Part shown: positions 15,649 to 24,383 of the stretch, in pieces
Layout: each line of letters opens with the position of its first letter
How positions within the stretch are numbered: the first letter of the stretch is position 1
NCBI GenBank assembly: GCA_039818825.1
Contig: JBCBTD010000022.1
Coordinates: 1-57,773 of the forward strand
Reading direction: 5' to 3'
Source: JBCBTD01 sp039818825
GTDB taxonomy: Bacteria; Pseudomonadota; Alphaproteobacteria; Geminicoccales; Geminicoccaceae
DNA: 57,773 nt
The notes under the pieces: model-generated
Told to the model about the DNA's origin: nothing
Seen by the model: the letters and a program-made list of their open reading frames with translations, nothing else
The model's database searches: none
Program-made: the position numbers and the translations under genes

Positions 15649-16809
15649 ATGAGCGGCGACGTGTGGGCGATCGTGGTGGGCGCCGGCAGCGGCGTCCGTT
15701 TCGGCGGCGATGTCCCCAAGCAGTTCCGACGCTTGGCAGGCGTACCGGTCTTCCGGCGCGCGCTCCGTGCCTTCGTCGACCACCCAATGATCGACGGAGT
15801 CGTCCCGGTCATCGGCGCTGCAGACGGCGTGAGATACGCCGAGACTTGCGCCGATCCTAGAGCGATGGCGGCGGTCACCGGCGGCAGCAGTCGCGCTGAG
15901 TCCGTGCGCAACGCCCTGCACGCCATCCACGAGCGCGGTCCCGCCCGGGTACTCATCCATGACGCCGCGCGACCACTCGTTTCGACCAGGCTGATCGAGC
16001 GCGTCGTGCGGGCGCTCGACGCGCACGACGCCGTGGTGCCGGGTCTCGCCGTGCGCGACACGTTGAAGCGGGTCGATGACGGGTTGATCGAGGACACCGT
16101 CGATCGGAACGGGCTGGTGGCCGTCCAAACACCCCAGGGATTCGACTACCAGCTTCTGTGCCGCGCACATGCAACCGATGTGGCCGACACCGCAACCGAC
16201 GACGCCATGCTCGTCGAACGCCTGGGCGTACCGGTCCACGTCGTCGAAGGCGAGTTCGTCAACATGAAGATCACCGACCCTCCCGATTTGGCCCACGCCG
16301 CCCGCTTCCTCGACGATGGCGTGCTGGAGACGCGGGTCGGCACTGGGTTCGACGTACATCGCCTGGAACCCGGAGACGCCATCGTCCTAGGCGGATTGAC
16401 ACTAGCGAGCCCCGCCCGTGCCATCGGCCACTCCGATGCCGACGTGGCGTTGCACGCGTTGACCGATGCGTTGCTCGGCACGCTCGGTGACGGCGACATC
16501 GGAACCCTTTTTCCGCCTTCGGAGGACCGGTGGCGCGGCGCCGACAGCGCTCTCTTCCTTCGCGAAGCCTGCCACCGCGTCCGCGCCCGCGGCGGCGAAC
16601 TGCGGCACCTCGACCTGACTATTCTGTGCGAGCGACCGAAGATCGGCCCGCACCGCGACGCGATGCGGGCCCGCATCGCCGCCATCGTCGAGCTCGAAGT
16701 GGCCCGCGTCAGCGTCAAGGCGACGACCACGGAGCAGCTTGGCTTCACCGGCCGCGGCGAAGGCATCGCCGCACAGGCGGTCGCCACCGTCGGCTTGCCG
16801 GTCGGCTGA
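15649..16809 (+). CDS. ispDF: Bifunctional MEP cytidylyltransferase / MECDP synthase IspDF
   Basis: 386 aa from ATG 15649; an ATG at 15637 is also possible. A fusion of two non-consecutive enzymes of the methylerythritol phosphate isoprenoid pathway. IspD half (1 to about 225): VVGAGSGVRFGGDVPKQ with R17 and K24 at the CTP site, HDAARPL, and TPQGF. IspF half (about 230-386): GTGFDVHR metal motif, GHSDADVALHA, DIGTLFPPSE, and the C-terminal KATTTEQLGFTGRGEGI. The first residue of the usual AAG nucleotide loop is Gly here. Divergent from ntrB and followed 42 nt later by the CinA-type amidase. Confidence 0.96.
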   Translation: MSGDVWAIVVGAGSGVRFGGDVPKQFRRLAGVPVFRRALRAFVDHPMIDGVVPVIGAADGVRYAETCADPRAMAAVTGGSSRAESVRNALHAIHERGPARVLIHDAARPLVSTRLIERVVRALDAHDAVVPGLAVRDTLKRVDDGLIEDTVDRNGLVAVQTPQGFDYQLLCRAHATDVADTATDDAMLVERLGVPVHVVEGEFVNMKITDPPDLAHAARFLDDGVLETRVGTGFDVHRLEPGDAIVLGGLTLASPARAIGHSDADVALHALTDALLGTLGDGDIGTLFPPSEDRWRGADSALFLREACHRVRARGGELRHLDLTILCERPKIGPHRDAMRARIAAIVELEVARVSVKATTTEQLGFTGRGEGIAAQAVATVGLPVG

Positions 16810-16851
16810 GCAAGCGATCAGCGGGCAACCGGCGCACGATGGACCAATGAC

Positions 16852-17328
16852 ATGAACCGCACGGCGGAGAGCGTCATCGCAGCTTTCGCCGCCAAAGGGT
16901 GGCGGCTCGCCACCGCCGAGAGCTGCACGGGCGGTCTCGTGGCGGGCCGCCTTACCGATGTTGCAGGCAGCTCGGCCGTCGTCATCGGCGGGGTCGTGGC
17001 GTACGCCAACGACGTCAAAGAGCGCTTGCTTGGCGTGCCCCGCTCGGTCCTGGCTACAGCCGGCGCTGTTAGCGAGGAGAGTGCCGTAGCCATGGCCGAG
17101 GGCGGTCGCCGGCTGTTCGACGTCGACGCGGTCGTGTCGATCACCGGCATCGCCGGTCCGGGTGGCGGAACGTCGGCGAAGCCCGTCGGCCTCGTGCACT
17201 TCGCGCTCGCTACGGCCAAGAGCACCACGCACCGTCGCGTCGTACTACCTGGCGATCGTCGCCAAGTCCGCGACGCCAGCGTCGACGTCGCGCTGAATCT
17301 CCTGCTCTCAGCCGCGCGACTCGGCTAG
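16852..17328 (+). CDS. pncC: CinA C-terminal-type nicotinamide-nucleotide amidohydrolase
   Basis: 158 aa, the length of the stand-alone C-terminal CinA domain. PncC removes the amide from NMN to give nicotinate mononucleotide, recycling NAD by-products. Family marks are LATAESCTGGL (catalytic Ser), GGVVAYANDVKERLLGV, GAVSEESAVAMAEG and SITGIAGPGGG. The N-terminal molybdopterin-like domain of full CinA is absent; there is no room for it after ispDF. Its 3' end overlaps the convergent COQ10-like gene by 21 nt. Confidence 0.93.
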   Translation: MNRTAESVIAAFAAKGWRLATAESCTGGLVAGRLTDVAGSSAVVIGGVVAYANDVKERLLGVPRSVLATAGAVSEESAVAMAEGGRRLFDVDAVVSITGIAGPGGGTSAKPVGLVHFALATAKSTTHRRVVLPGDRRQVRDASVDVALNLLLSAARLG

Positions 17329-17799
17329 CCGCATATCGCCGGCGGGTCGTGAGGGCAAGTCGCCCGGCCCGTAGAGTGCAATGGCCCGCGCCTCGAAGGC
17401 TGCCACCATCCGCCGGACCGCCTCATTGAACAGTAAACCGATCAGTTTCTGCAGGACACGCGACTTCAGCTCGAAGTCAACGTAGAAATCGACTAGGCAA
17501 CCACCGTCCTCGGCTTCTCGGAAGGCCCAATGGTTGTTCAGATAGCGAAACGGTCCGTCGATATATTCAACATCTACTTCTTGGGTTTGCGGATGCAGCG
17601 TCACCTTCGAAGTGAAACGCTCGCGATAAACTTTGAAGGCAATGATCAAATCGGCGTAGAACAGATTACCTTCACGCTTGGTGATCCGGGCCGCCTTACA
17701 CCACGGCAGAAACTCGGGATACTTCTCGACGCCCGCGACCAAATCGTACAATTGAGCCGGTGTGTAGGGCAGATGACGTTTCTCGGCGTGTGTTGGCAT
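17308..17799 (-). CDS. COQ10/RatA-like START-domain protein
   Basis: 163 aa. A SRPBCC/START lipid-binding fold similar to mitochondrial COQ10, which helps ubiquinone function in respiration; E. coli homologues were once called RatA toxin. Typical blocks are LYDLVAGVEKYPEFLPWC near the N-terminus, the ADLIIAFKVYRERFTSKV strand, DGPFRYLNNHWAF, and the C-terminal FELKSRVLQKLIGLLF helix followed by an amphipathic end. It lies 3 nt downstream of lipA, so it is the last gene of the lipA operon. A ubiquinone-binding role is inferred from the family. Confidence 0.9.
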   Translation of the reverse strand: MPTHAEKRHLPYTPAQLYDLVAGVEKYPEFLPWCKAARITKREGNLFYADLIIAFKVYRERFTSKVTLHPQTQEVDVEYIDGPFRYLNNHWAFREAEDGGCLVDFYVDFELKSRVLQKLIGLLFNEAVRRMVAAFEARAIALYGPGDLPSRPAGDMRLAESRG

Positions 17800-17802
17800 G
17801 GG

Positions 17803-18747
17803 TCAGTCGGCGACGGCAGCAAGTTGCGCGTTGCGCGCAGAGCGAAGTCGCTCGAAGTCGGCGCCGGCGTGGTAGGAGGAGCGTGTCAGCGGCGACGCCG
17901 ACACGGTGAGGAAGCCCTTGGCCCTGGCGCTCGCGGCTAGTCCGTCGAACTCACCTGGTTCGACGAACCGTGCGACGCGGTGGTGGCGCGGCGTTGGCTG
18001 CAGGTACTGACCGATCGTAAGGAAGTCGACGCCTGCGGACCGCATGTCGTCCATGACCTGCAGAATCTCCCGCTTCTCCTCGCCGAGCCCGACCATGATC
18101 CCGGATTTGGTGAACAAACCGGGGTCGCGCTGCTTGACGTGATCGAGCAAGCGCAAGGAATGATAGTAGCGCGCGCCGGGGCGCACGGTGCGGTAGAGCC
18201 GCGGTACGGTTTCGAGGTTGTGGTTGTAGACATCGGGGCCGGCAGCGACGATGGCGTCGACCACCGACGTCGGCTTGCGCAGGAAATCGGGCGTGAGAAT
18301 CTCGATCGTGGTGGCCGGGCGACGTCGGCGGATGGCCTCGATGCAGCGCACGAACTGGTGCGCGCCACCGTCATCGAGGTCGTCGCGATCGACCGAGGTG
18401 ATGACGACATGCTCGAGCGCCATGGTCTCGACCACGTCGGCCAGATGCTCGGGCTCCTTGGGATCGACGACTTGCGGCGCACCCGTCTTGACGTTGCAGA
18501 AAGCGCAAGCGCGGGTGCAGGTGTCGCCGAGAATCATCACGGTGGCGTGTCGCTGCGCCCAGCATTCGCCGATGTTCGGGCACGCCGCCTCTTCGCAGAC
18601 CGTCGTCAGGCGCTTCTCACGCAGTAGCTTCTTGGTCTCGAAATAGACCGGATGCGTCGGCGCTTTCACTCTGATCCACGCCGGCTTGCGGCGATGACCA
18701 GCGGTGGGGCGGTCTTCAGGACCCGCTTTCACCGTCAGGGTCGGCAT
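17803..18747 (-). CDS. lipA: Lipoyl synthase
   Basis: 314 aa from ATG 18747; GAGG 5-6 nt upstream favours it over GTG 18753. A radical-SAM enzyme that inserts two sulfurs into octanoyl groups on lipoyl domains. The auxiliary cluster ligands are in CEEAACPNIGEC near residue 50, and the radical-SAM cluster motif in CTRACAFCNV about 30 residues later. TSVDRDDLDDGGAHQF and the C-terminal RSSYHA complete the family pattern. Placed directly after lpdA and pdhC/B/A, so the operon makes the complex and its cofactor together. Confidence 0.97.
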   Translation of the reverse strand: MPTLTVKAGPEDRPTAGHRRKPAWIRVKAPTHPVYFETKKLLREKRLTTVCEEAACPNIGECWAQRHATVMILGDTCTRACAFCNVKTGAPQVVDPKEPEHLADVVETMALEHVVITSVDRDDLDDGGAHQFVRCIEAIRRRRPATTIEILTPDFLRKPTSVVDAIVAAGPDVYNHNLETVPRLYRTVRPGARYYHSLRLLDHVKQRDPGLFTKSGIMVGLGEEKREILQVMDDMRSAGVDFLTIGQYLQPTPRHHRVARFVEPGEFDGLAASARAKGFLTVSASPLTRSSYHAGADFERLRSARNAQLAAVAD

Positions 18748-18772
18748 CTTCACCTCGTCTGCTTCACGAGCG

Positions 18773-20173
18773 CTAGAAGTGGATCGCGCGACCGTACGCG
18801 TCCAGGACTGATTCGTGCATCATCTCCGACAAGGTCGGGTGCGGGAAGACGGTGTGCATCAGGTCGAGCTCGGTCGCTTCGAGCTGTCGCGCCAACACGT
18901 AGCCTTGGATCAGCTCGGTCACTTCGGCGCCGACCATATGGGCCCCCAAGAGCTCACCGGTCTTGGCATCGAACACCGTCTTGACCATGCCCTCCGGCTC
19001 GCCGAGGGCGATCGCCTTGCCGTTGCCGATGAACGGAAAACGGCCGACTTTCACCTCGTATCCGGCCTCGACCGCCTTGGCCTCGGTATAGCCGACCGAT
19101 GCGACCTGCGGCGTGCAGTAGGTGCAGCCGGGTATCTTGGTGACGTCCAACGGATGGACCTGCTCGACCCCGGCGATGCGCTCGACACAGACCACGCCCT
19201 CATGGCTCGCCTTGTGCGCCAGCCATGGCGGCCCGGTCACGTCGCCGATCGCGTAGACGCCTGCCTCGCCCGTCCGACCGAAGCCATCCGCGACGATGTG
19301 ACCACGATCGACCGCGACGGCGGTCGTCTCCAACCCCAGGTCTTCGGTGTTGCCGACGATGCCGACCGCCATCACTGCGCGATCGGCAACCAGGGTCTCA
19401 CTACCGCTATCCACGGTCTCGACCACGGCCTCGATGCCCTGCCCCCTCGGCCGGATGGCCTCGACCGTGGCCGAAGTGCGGAAGCGAATCCCGCGCTTCT
19501 CCAACTGCTGATGGACGAACGCGGAGATTTCGGCGTCCTCGACCGGCAGAATGCGTTCCAGCACTTCGACCACGGTGACCTCCGCACCCATCGCCCGGTA
19601 GAAGCTCGCGAACTCGATGCCGATGGCCCCCGAACCGACCACCAGAAGCGAACGCGGCATCGCCTTCGGCACCATCGCTTCCTTGTAGGTCCAGATCAGC
19701 TCGCCGTCCGCTTCGAGGCCCGGCAGCTGGCGCGCGCGAGCTCCAGTGGCGATGACGACGTGCGGGGCGTCCAACTGGCGTTCGCCGCCCTTCGTCAAAG
19801 CGACCGTGACGGTCTCCCGGCCCGCCAACCGGGCGGCGCCTTCGACCACCTCGACCTCGTTCTTCTTCAACAGATAGCCGACGCCTTTGGAGAGCTGCCC
19901 GGCGACGGCTCGGGAACGGGCGATGACGGCGCCGAAGTCGTAGCGGAGGTTGTCGGCCGCGAAGCCGAAACCCTGGAGGTGGTGCATCAAGTCGTAGACC
20001 TCACCCGAACGCAGCAGCGCTTTGGTCGGGATGCAGCCCCAATTCAGACAGATGCCACCCAGGTGCTCGCGCTCGACCAACACCGTACGCATGCCGAGTT
20101 GTGCCGCGCGGATCGCGGCGACATAGCCGCCGGGGCCGCCGCCGATGACGATGAGGTCGTGACTCGGCGCCAT
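18773..20173 (-). CDS. lpdA: Dihydrolipoyl dehydrogenase (E3)
   Basis: 466 aa. The FAD flavoprotein that reoxidises dihydrolipoyl groups of the pyruvate dehydrogenase complex with NAD+. N-terminal FAD fold GGGPGGYVAAIRAAQLG, redox disulfide GGICLNWGCIPTKAL, NAD fold GSGAIGIEFASFYRAMG, YAIGDVTG, and the C-terminal dimerisation domain with the catalytic dyad in HPHPTLSE-type form (VFPHPTLSE). Lies 26 nt downstream of pdhC. Probably dedicated to pyruvate dehydrogenase; 2-oxoglutarate dehydrogenase often has its own copy elsewhere. Confidence 0.97.
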   Translation of the reverse strand: MAPSHDLIVIGGGPGGYVAAIRAAQLGMRTVLVEREHLGGICLNWGCIPTKALLRSGEVYDLMHHLQGFGFAADNLRYDFGAVIARSRAVAGQLSKGVGYLLKKNEVEVVEGAARLAGRETVTVALTKGGERQLDAPHVVIATGARARQLPGLEADGELIWTYKEAMVPKAMPRSLLVVGSGAIGIEFASFYRAMGAEVTVVEVLERILPVEDAEISAFVHQQLEKRGIRFRTSATVEAIRPRGQGIEAVVETVDSGSETLVADRAVMAVGIVGNTEDLGLETTAVAVDRGHIVADGFGRTGEAGVYAIGDVTGPPWLAHKASHEGVVCVERIAGVEQVHPLDVTKIPGCTYCTPQVASVGYTEAKAVEAGYEVKVGRFPFIGNGKAIALGEPEGMVKTVFDAKTGELLGAHMVGAEVTELIQGYVLARQLEATELDLMHTVFPHPTLSEMMHESVLDAYGRAIHF

Positions 20174-20199
20174 GGTGCTCCTTTCGTCAGTAGGCGCGG

Positions 20200-21477
20200 T
20201 CAGAGCAGCAATTGCAGCGGATCCTGCAGGATGCTCTTCACCTGCTGCAGCAGCTCGGCGCCGAGCGCCCCGTCGACGACCCGATGATCGACCGACAAGG
20301 TGGCGCTCATCACCGTGGCGATGGCGAGCGCTCCCTCCTTGACGACCGGCCGCTGCTCGGCCGCACCAACCGCCAGAATGCAGGCTTGCGGCGGGTTGAT
20401 CACCGCCGAAAACTCACGGACGCCGTACATCCCGAGATTGGAGATCGTGAACCCGCCGCCCTGGTACTCCTCGGGTTGCAACTTGCCTGCCCGCGCGCGC
20501 TCGGCCAGCTCTTTCATCTCGTTCGAGATGAGCGCGAGCCCCTTCTGGTCCGCACCTCGGACGATCGGCGTGATCAGCCCGCCGTCGATCGCGACCGCCA
20601 CCGCGACGTCGACATTGGTGAACCGGTAGAGCACGTCGCCGCCGAAACTGGCATTGGCGTCGGGCACCCGCCGCAATGCCATCGCGCACGCCTTGATGAC
20701 GAAGTCGTTGACCGACAGCTTGTAGTCAGCGTCGCGCCTGCCGTTCAGCTCGCCGCGCAGACGCAGCAGGCTGTCGAGCTCGACGGCCATCGTCAGGTAG
20801 AAGTGCGGGATGTCGCGCTTCGCTTGGGCGAGCCGCCGCGCGATCGTCCGCCGCATGGTGTTGAGCGGGACCACCTCGTGCGGATCGCTCGGCACTCCGA
20901 CCGCCGGTGTCGTGTCGCCAGCCACCGGCGCTTCGATGGCCCCTGCAAGCGGCCGCGCCGACGGCACCGTGCCGGCCCCGGCGGCGAGCGCCGCCTCGAT
21001 GTCGGCCTTGATGATACGGCCATGCGGTCCGGTACCGGTCAGGGCGGCCAGATCCAGCCCGGCCTGCTTGGCCATGCGCTTTGCCAAGGGGCTGGCGAGA
21101 ACCCGCTCGCCATTGTTGCGTGGTTGCGCGGCTGGTGTGGGGGCGGCCGGTGCCGGGCTGGCCGAGACCTCGGCCACGCCGACCGATGGCGCCGCGTTCG
21201 GCGTCGGTGGCGGCTCAGCAGCCGCGGCATCCTCACCCTCGGCGAGAAGGATGGCGATCGGCGTGTTCACCGCAACGTTCTCCGAGCCGGCAGGCACGAG
21301 GATGCGGCCGAGCACGCCCTCGTCCACCGCCTCGACTTCCATCGTCGCCTTGTCCGTTTCGATCTCGGCGATGACGTCGCCGGGCTCGACCTTGTCGCCT
21401 TCCTGCTTTTGCCAGGTCGCCACGGTTCCTTCGGTCATGGTCGGCGACAGAGCTGGCATCAGGATCTGGATGGGCAT
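20200..21477 (-). CDS. pdhC: Pyruvate dehydrogenase E2, dihydrolipoamide acetyltransferase
   Basis: 425 aa. One N-terminal lipoyl domain with the lipoyl-lysine motif ETDKATMEV near residue 45, an Ala/Pro-rich linker, a peripheral-subunit-binding domain (ASPLAKRMAKQAGLDL), a second linker, and the catalytic acyltransferase domain with the DHRVVDGA active-site motif near the C-terminus. Transfers acetyl from lipoyl to CoA and forms the complex core. The lipoyl domain is nearly identical to that on PdhB. Start ATG 21477, 20 nt after the pdhB stop. Confidence 0.96.
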   Translation of the reverse strand: MPIQILMPALSPTMTEGTVATWQKQEGDKVEPGDVIAEIETDKATMEVEAVDEGVLGRILVPAGSENVAVNTPIAILLAEGEDAAAAEPPPTPNAAPSVGVAEVSASPAPAAPTPAAQPRNNGERVLASPLAKRMAKQAGLDLAALTGTGPHGRIIKADIEAALAAGAGTVPSARPLAGAIEAPVAGDTTPAVGVPSDPHEVVPLNTMRRTIARRLAQAKRDIPHFYLTMAVELDSLLRLRGELNGRRDADYKLSVNDFVIKACAMALRRVPDANASFGGDVLYRFTNVDVAVAVAIDGGLITPIVRGADQKGLALISNEMKELAERARAGKLQPEEYQGGGFTISNLGMYGVREFSAVINPPQACILAVGAAEQRPVVKEGALAIATVMSATLSVDHRVVDGALGAELLQQVKSILQDPLQLLL

Positions 21478-21497
21478 CGCTTGGTCCCTCCCGCCGG

Positions 21498-22901
21498 TCA
21501 GGCGCGATAGCAGGCAGCCTTCACGGCCTCGACGACGTCGCCCACCTGCGGCAGGGCCAACGCCTCGAGATTGGCGGCGTAGGGCATCAGCACGTCCTTA
21601 CCGGTCACCCGGGCAACCGGCGCATCAAGGTCGTCGAACGCCTCTTCCATCATGACGATGGCCAACTCGGAGCCCATGCCGAAGCGGGGCCAGCCCTCCT
21701 CGACCGAGACCAGACGATTGGTCCGTCTGACGGAGGCTACGACCGTCTCGGTGTCGAGCGGACGGATCGTCCGCAGATCGATGACCTCGGCATCGATGCC
21801 CAAGGTCTGGAGCGCCTCTGCGGCCTCCAGCGCGCGTTCGACCATGAGGGAGAACGCGGTGATGGTGACGTCGGTGCCGGGACGGACGATCTTGGCGCGG
21901 CCGATGGGCAGGACGAAGTCGTCGAGCTGGGGTACCTCGAAGCTGTGCCCGTAGAGCAGTTCGTTTTCGAGGAACACCACCGGGTTGGGGTCGCGGATCG
22001 CGGCCTTCAGCAAACCTTTGGCATCGGCCGCCGAATAGGGTGCGACGACCTTGAGCCCAGGGCAGTGGCCGTACCAGGTCGAGAACTCTTGGCTGTGCTG
22101 CGCCGCCACCCGCGCGGCGGCACCGTTCGGTCCGCGGAAGACGATCGGCGAGCCCATCTCACCACCGGCCATGTAGCGGGTCTTGGCCGCGGAATTCACG
22201 ATGTGGTCGATCGCCTGCATGGCGAAATTCCACGTCATGAACTCGACGATCGGCCGCAGCCCGGCCATAGCGGCGCCGACGCCGATGCCGGCAAAACCGT
22301 ATTCGGTGATCGGCGTGTCGATGACCCTCTTGGCGCCGAACTCGTCGAGCAAGCCCTGGGTGACCTTGTAGGCGCCCTGATACTCGGCGACTTCCTCGCC
22401 CATCACGAACACGCGGTCGTCGCGCCGCATCTCCTCGGCCATGGCGTCGCGCAAGGCCTCGCGCACTGTCCGCTTCTCCATCGCCGTGCCTGCAGGCACC
22501 TCCGGCTCGGCGGCAATCGCCGGCATCGGTCGTGGCGCCGCAGGACCAGGAGTGGAGACGGCGGCGGGCTGGGCGGGCGTTACCGGCTGATGCTCGCCGC
22601 CGTTGGCCTGAGGTCGAGAGGCCCGCGGTCGGGGGGTGTCCAAAGCGGCGCCGTCCTCCTCCTCGCCCAACAGCAGCGCGATCGGCGTGTTCACGGCGAC
22701 GTTCTCGGCGCCGCTGGGCACCAGGATCCGGCCGATGGTCCCCTCGTCGACCGCTTCGACCTCCATCGTCGCTTTGTCGGTTTCGATCTCGGCGATCACG
22801 TCGCCGGGGGCCACCCTGTCACCTTCCACTTTGAGCCAGCGGGCAAGGTTGCCCTCGGTCATGGTCGGCGACAGCGCTGGCATCAGGATTTCGATCGGCA
22901 T
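21498..22901 (-). CDS. pdhB: Pyruvate dehydrogenase E1 beta with N-terminal lipoyl domain
   Basis: 467 aa, longer than plain E1 beta (about 325) because an 80-residue lipoyl domain (ETDKATMEV near residue 45) and a Pro/Ala-rich linker precede the transketolase-like part, which starts at about residue 140 (TVREALRDAMAEEMRRDDRVFVMGEE). This lipoyl-E1-beta arrangement is common in alphaproteobacteria. Forms the alpha2-beta2 E1 that decarboxylates pyruvate. Lies 33 nt downstream of pdhA. Confidence 0.96.
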   Translation of the reverse strand: MPIEILMPALSPTMTEGNLARWLKVEGDRVAPGDVIAEIETDKATMEVEAVDEGTIGRILVPSGAENVAVNTPIALLLGEEEDGAALDTPRPRASRPQANGGEHQPVTPAQPAAVSTPGPAAPRPMPAIAAEPEVPAGTAMEKRTVREALRDAMAEEMRRDDRVFVMGEEVAEYQGAYKVTQGLLDEFGAKRVIDTPITEYGFAGIGVGAAMAGLRPIVEFMTWNFAMQAIDHIVNSAAKTRYMAGGEMGSPIVFRGPNGAAARVAAQHSQEFSTWYGHCPGLKVVAPYSAADAKGLLKAAIRDPNPVVFLENELLYGHSFEVPQLDDFVLPIGRAKIVRPGTDVTITAFSLMVERALEAAEALQTLGIDAEVIDLRTIRPLDTETVVASVRRTNRLVSVEEGWPRFGMGSELAIVMMEEAFDDLDAPVARVTGKDVLMPYAANLEALALPQVGDVVEAVKAACYRA

Positions 22902-22934
22902 GTGTTCCTCCCGGAGCCGCGGCCGCGGATGCGC

Positions 22935-23957
22935 TCAGGCATCGACCAGTATGTCGGTCCACAGCTCGCTGGGGTCGGGTTCAGGGCTCTCCTGGGCGAA
23001 GCGCGCCGCGTCGTTGGCAAGCCCTCTGAGCTCGCGGTCGAGCTCCTTCAGCTGCTTTTCGTCCGCTGCGCCGGCTTCGACGATCTTGGCTTTCAGGCTC
23101 TCGATCGGGTCGTGATGCGCCCGCACGTCCTGAACTTCCTCCTTGGTCCGATACTTGGCCGGATCGGACATGGAGTGGCCGCGATAACGGTAGGTCAGCG
23201 CCTCGAGAATGATCGGCCCCTTGCTCCGAGCATGGGCGACGGCCGTCTCGGCGGCGGCGCGAACCGCGACCACGTCCATGCCGTCGACCTCGCTGCCCGG
23301 AATGCCATAGGCGATGCCGCGCTCGTGCAAGTGCTGGCCGGCGGCGGCCCGCTTGACCGCGGTGCCCATGGCGTAGCGGTTGTTCTCGATGACGAAAACG
23401 ACCGGCAGCTCCCATAACGCCGCCATGTTGAACGATTCGTAGACCTGGCCCTGATTGGTGGCGCCGTCGCCGAAATAGCAGACCGTGATGCCGCCATCGC
23501 CTCGGTACTTGTGTGCGAACGCCAGCCCGGTGCCCAAAGGCACCTGGCCGGCGACGATGCCGTGGCCGCCGAAGAAACCGTGGTCGCGGGCGAACATGTG
23601 CATCGAGCCGCCCTTGCCCTTGGAGTAGCCGTCGATGCGCCCGGTCAGCTCGGCCATGACCCTCCCCGGGTCCATGCCGGCGGCCAGCATGTGGCCGTGA
23701 TCGCGGTAGCCGGTGATGACGGTATCACCCGGTGCCAGGGCATGTTGGATGCCGACGGCGACCGCCTCCTGACCGATGTACAGGTGGCAGAAGCCACCGA
23801 TCAGCCCCATGCCGTAAAGCTGGCCTGCCTTCTCCTCGAAACGCCGCAGCAGCAGCATCTCTCGGTAGTAGGTCAGCAGTTCTTCGGCGCTCGGAGCGGC
23901 GACGGCCTTCGTCGTGGTGCGCCGCGACCGCGGCGCGCGCTTGGTCTCGGTGGCCAT
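22935..23957 (-). CDS. pdhA: Pyruvate dehydrogenase E1 alpha
   Basis: 340 aa from ATG 23957, backed by AGGGGGA just upstream; a GTG at 23999 is also in frame. Binds thiamine diphosphate with PdhB. The TPP motif runs from FGDGATNQG to VIENN (about residues 165-200), and the phosphorylation-loop region YRYRGHSMSDPAKYR is present. A basic Arg/Lys/Thr-rich head of about 20 residues precedes the conserved part. First gene of the pdhABC-lpdA-lipA unit; the 126 nt gap to ftsB is Cys/Gln-codon-like repeat sequence with no clear promoter. Confidence 0.96.
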   Translation of the reverse strand: MATETKRAPRSRRTTTKAVAAPSAEELLTYYREMLLLRRFEEKAGQLYGMGLIGGFCHLYIGQEAVAVGIQHALAPGDTVITGYRDHGHMLAAGMDPGRVMAELTGRIDGYSKGKGGSMHMFARDHGFFGGHGIVAGQVPLGTGLAFAHKYRGDGGITVCYFGDGATNQGQVYESFNMAALWELPVVFVIENNRYAMGTAVKRAAAGQHLHERGIAYGIPGSEVDGMDVVAVRAAAETAVAHARSKGPIILEALTYRYRGHSMSDPAKYRTKEEVQDVRAHHDPIESLKAKIVEAGAADEKQLKELDRELRGLANDAARFAQESPEPDPSELWTDILVDA

Positions 23958-24083
23958 CGGTTCCCCCTTGGTCTCGGCGCCGCTCGATGACACCGGCACG
24001 TCAGCGTTGCTGGTAGCTGCTGGTGCGCTGCAACAGCAACAGCTGCTGCAGACCGCGGCGCATCACGTCGGCGCGCAGCGAAC

Positions 24084-24383
24084 TCAGGGCTCCGGCGCGA
24101 GAATCACGCGCTGGTCGGGGCGGATGTAACCGTACTCGCGCAGCACCGTCTCGACGGCATCGACCTCGACCGTTTCCGGACGCAGCCCCCTGATCGCCGC
24201 CTCGAGCGCCGCGTTGGTCTGACGGACGGCTGCCAGTTCGGCCTCCACGCGGACCAGTTCGCCACGCACGGCTTCGCGGCCGATGAGCCCGAGACGACCG
24301 TAGACCGCGTGGTAGCCGAAATAGGCAGCGGCGACGGCAGCCGGCAAGAGCACCAGGGCCAGCCGTCGCCACCGCTTGAGCAT
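24084..24383 (-). CDS. ftsB: Septum formation initiator FtsB/DivIC family
   Basis: 99 aa from ATG 24383; an in-frame start 18 nt earlier falls inside eno. A short cytoplasmic head (KRWRR), one transmembrane helix at about 8-25, then a predicted coiled coil (about 35-65, VRGELVRVEAELAAVRQTN) and the YIRPDQRVIL tail resembling the conserved GYxxPxExV of the family. Periplasmic bitopic division protein that bridges FtsL/FtsQ. Its ATG overlaps the eno stop (TGATG), so it is coupled to eno, as in many proteobacteria. Confidence 0.9.
   Translation of the reverse strand: MLKRWRRLALVLLPAAVAAAYFGYHAVYGRLGLIGREAVRGELVRVEAELAAVRQTNAALEAAIRGLRPETVEVDAVETVLREYGYIRPDQRVILAPEP

Noticed and set aside
23958..24083. 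CAG/CTG-rich stretch with inverted repeat GTTGCTG/CAGCAAC ahead of pdhA
   Set aside because: The 7 bp arms are imperfectly placed and the region is simple-sequence-like. No promoter or riboswitch pattern could be supported.
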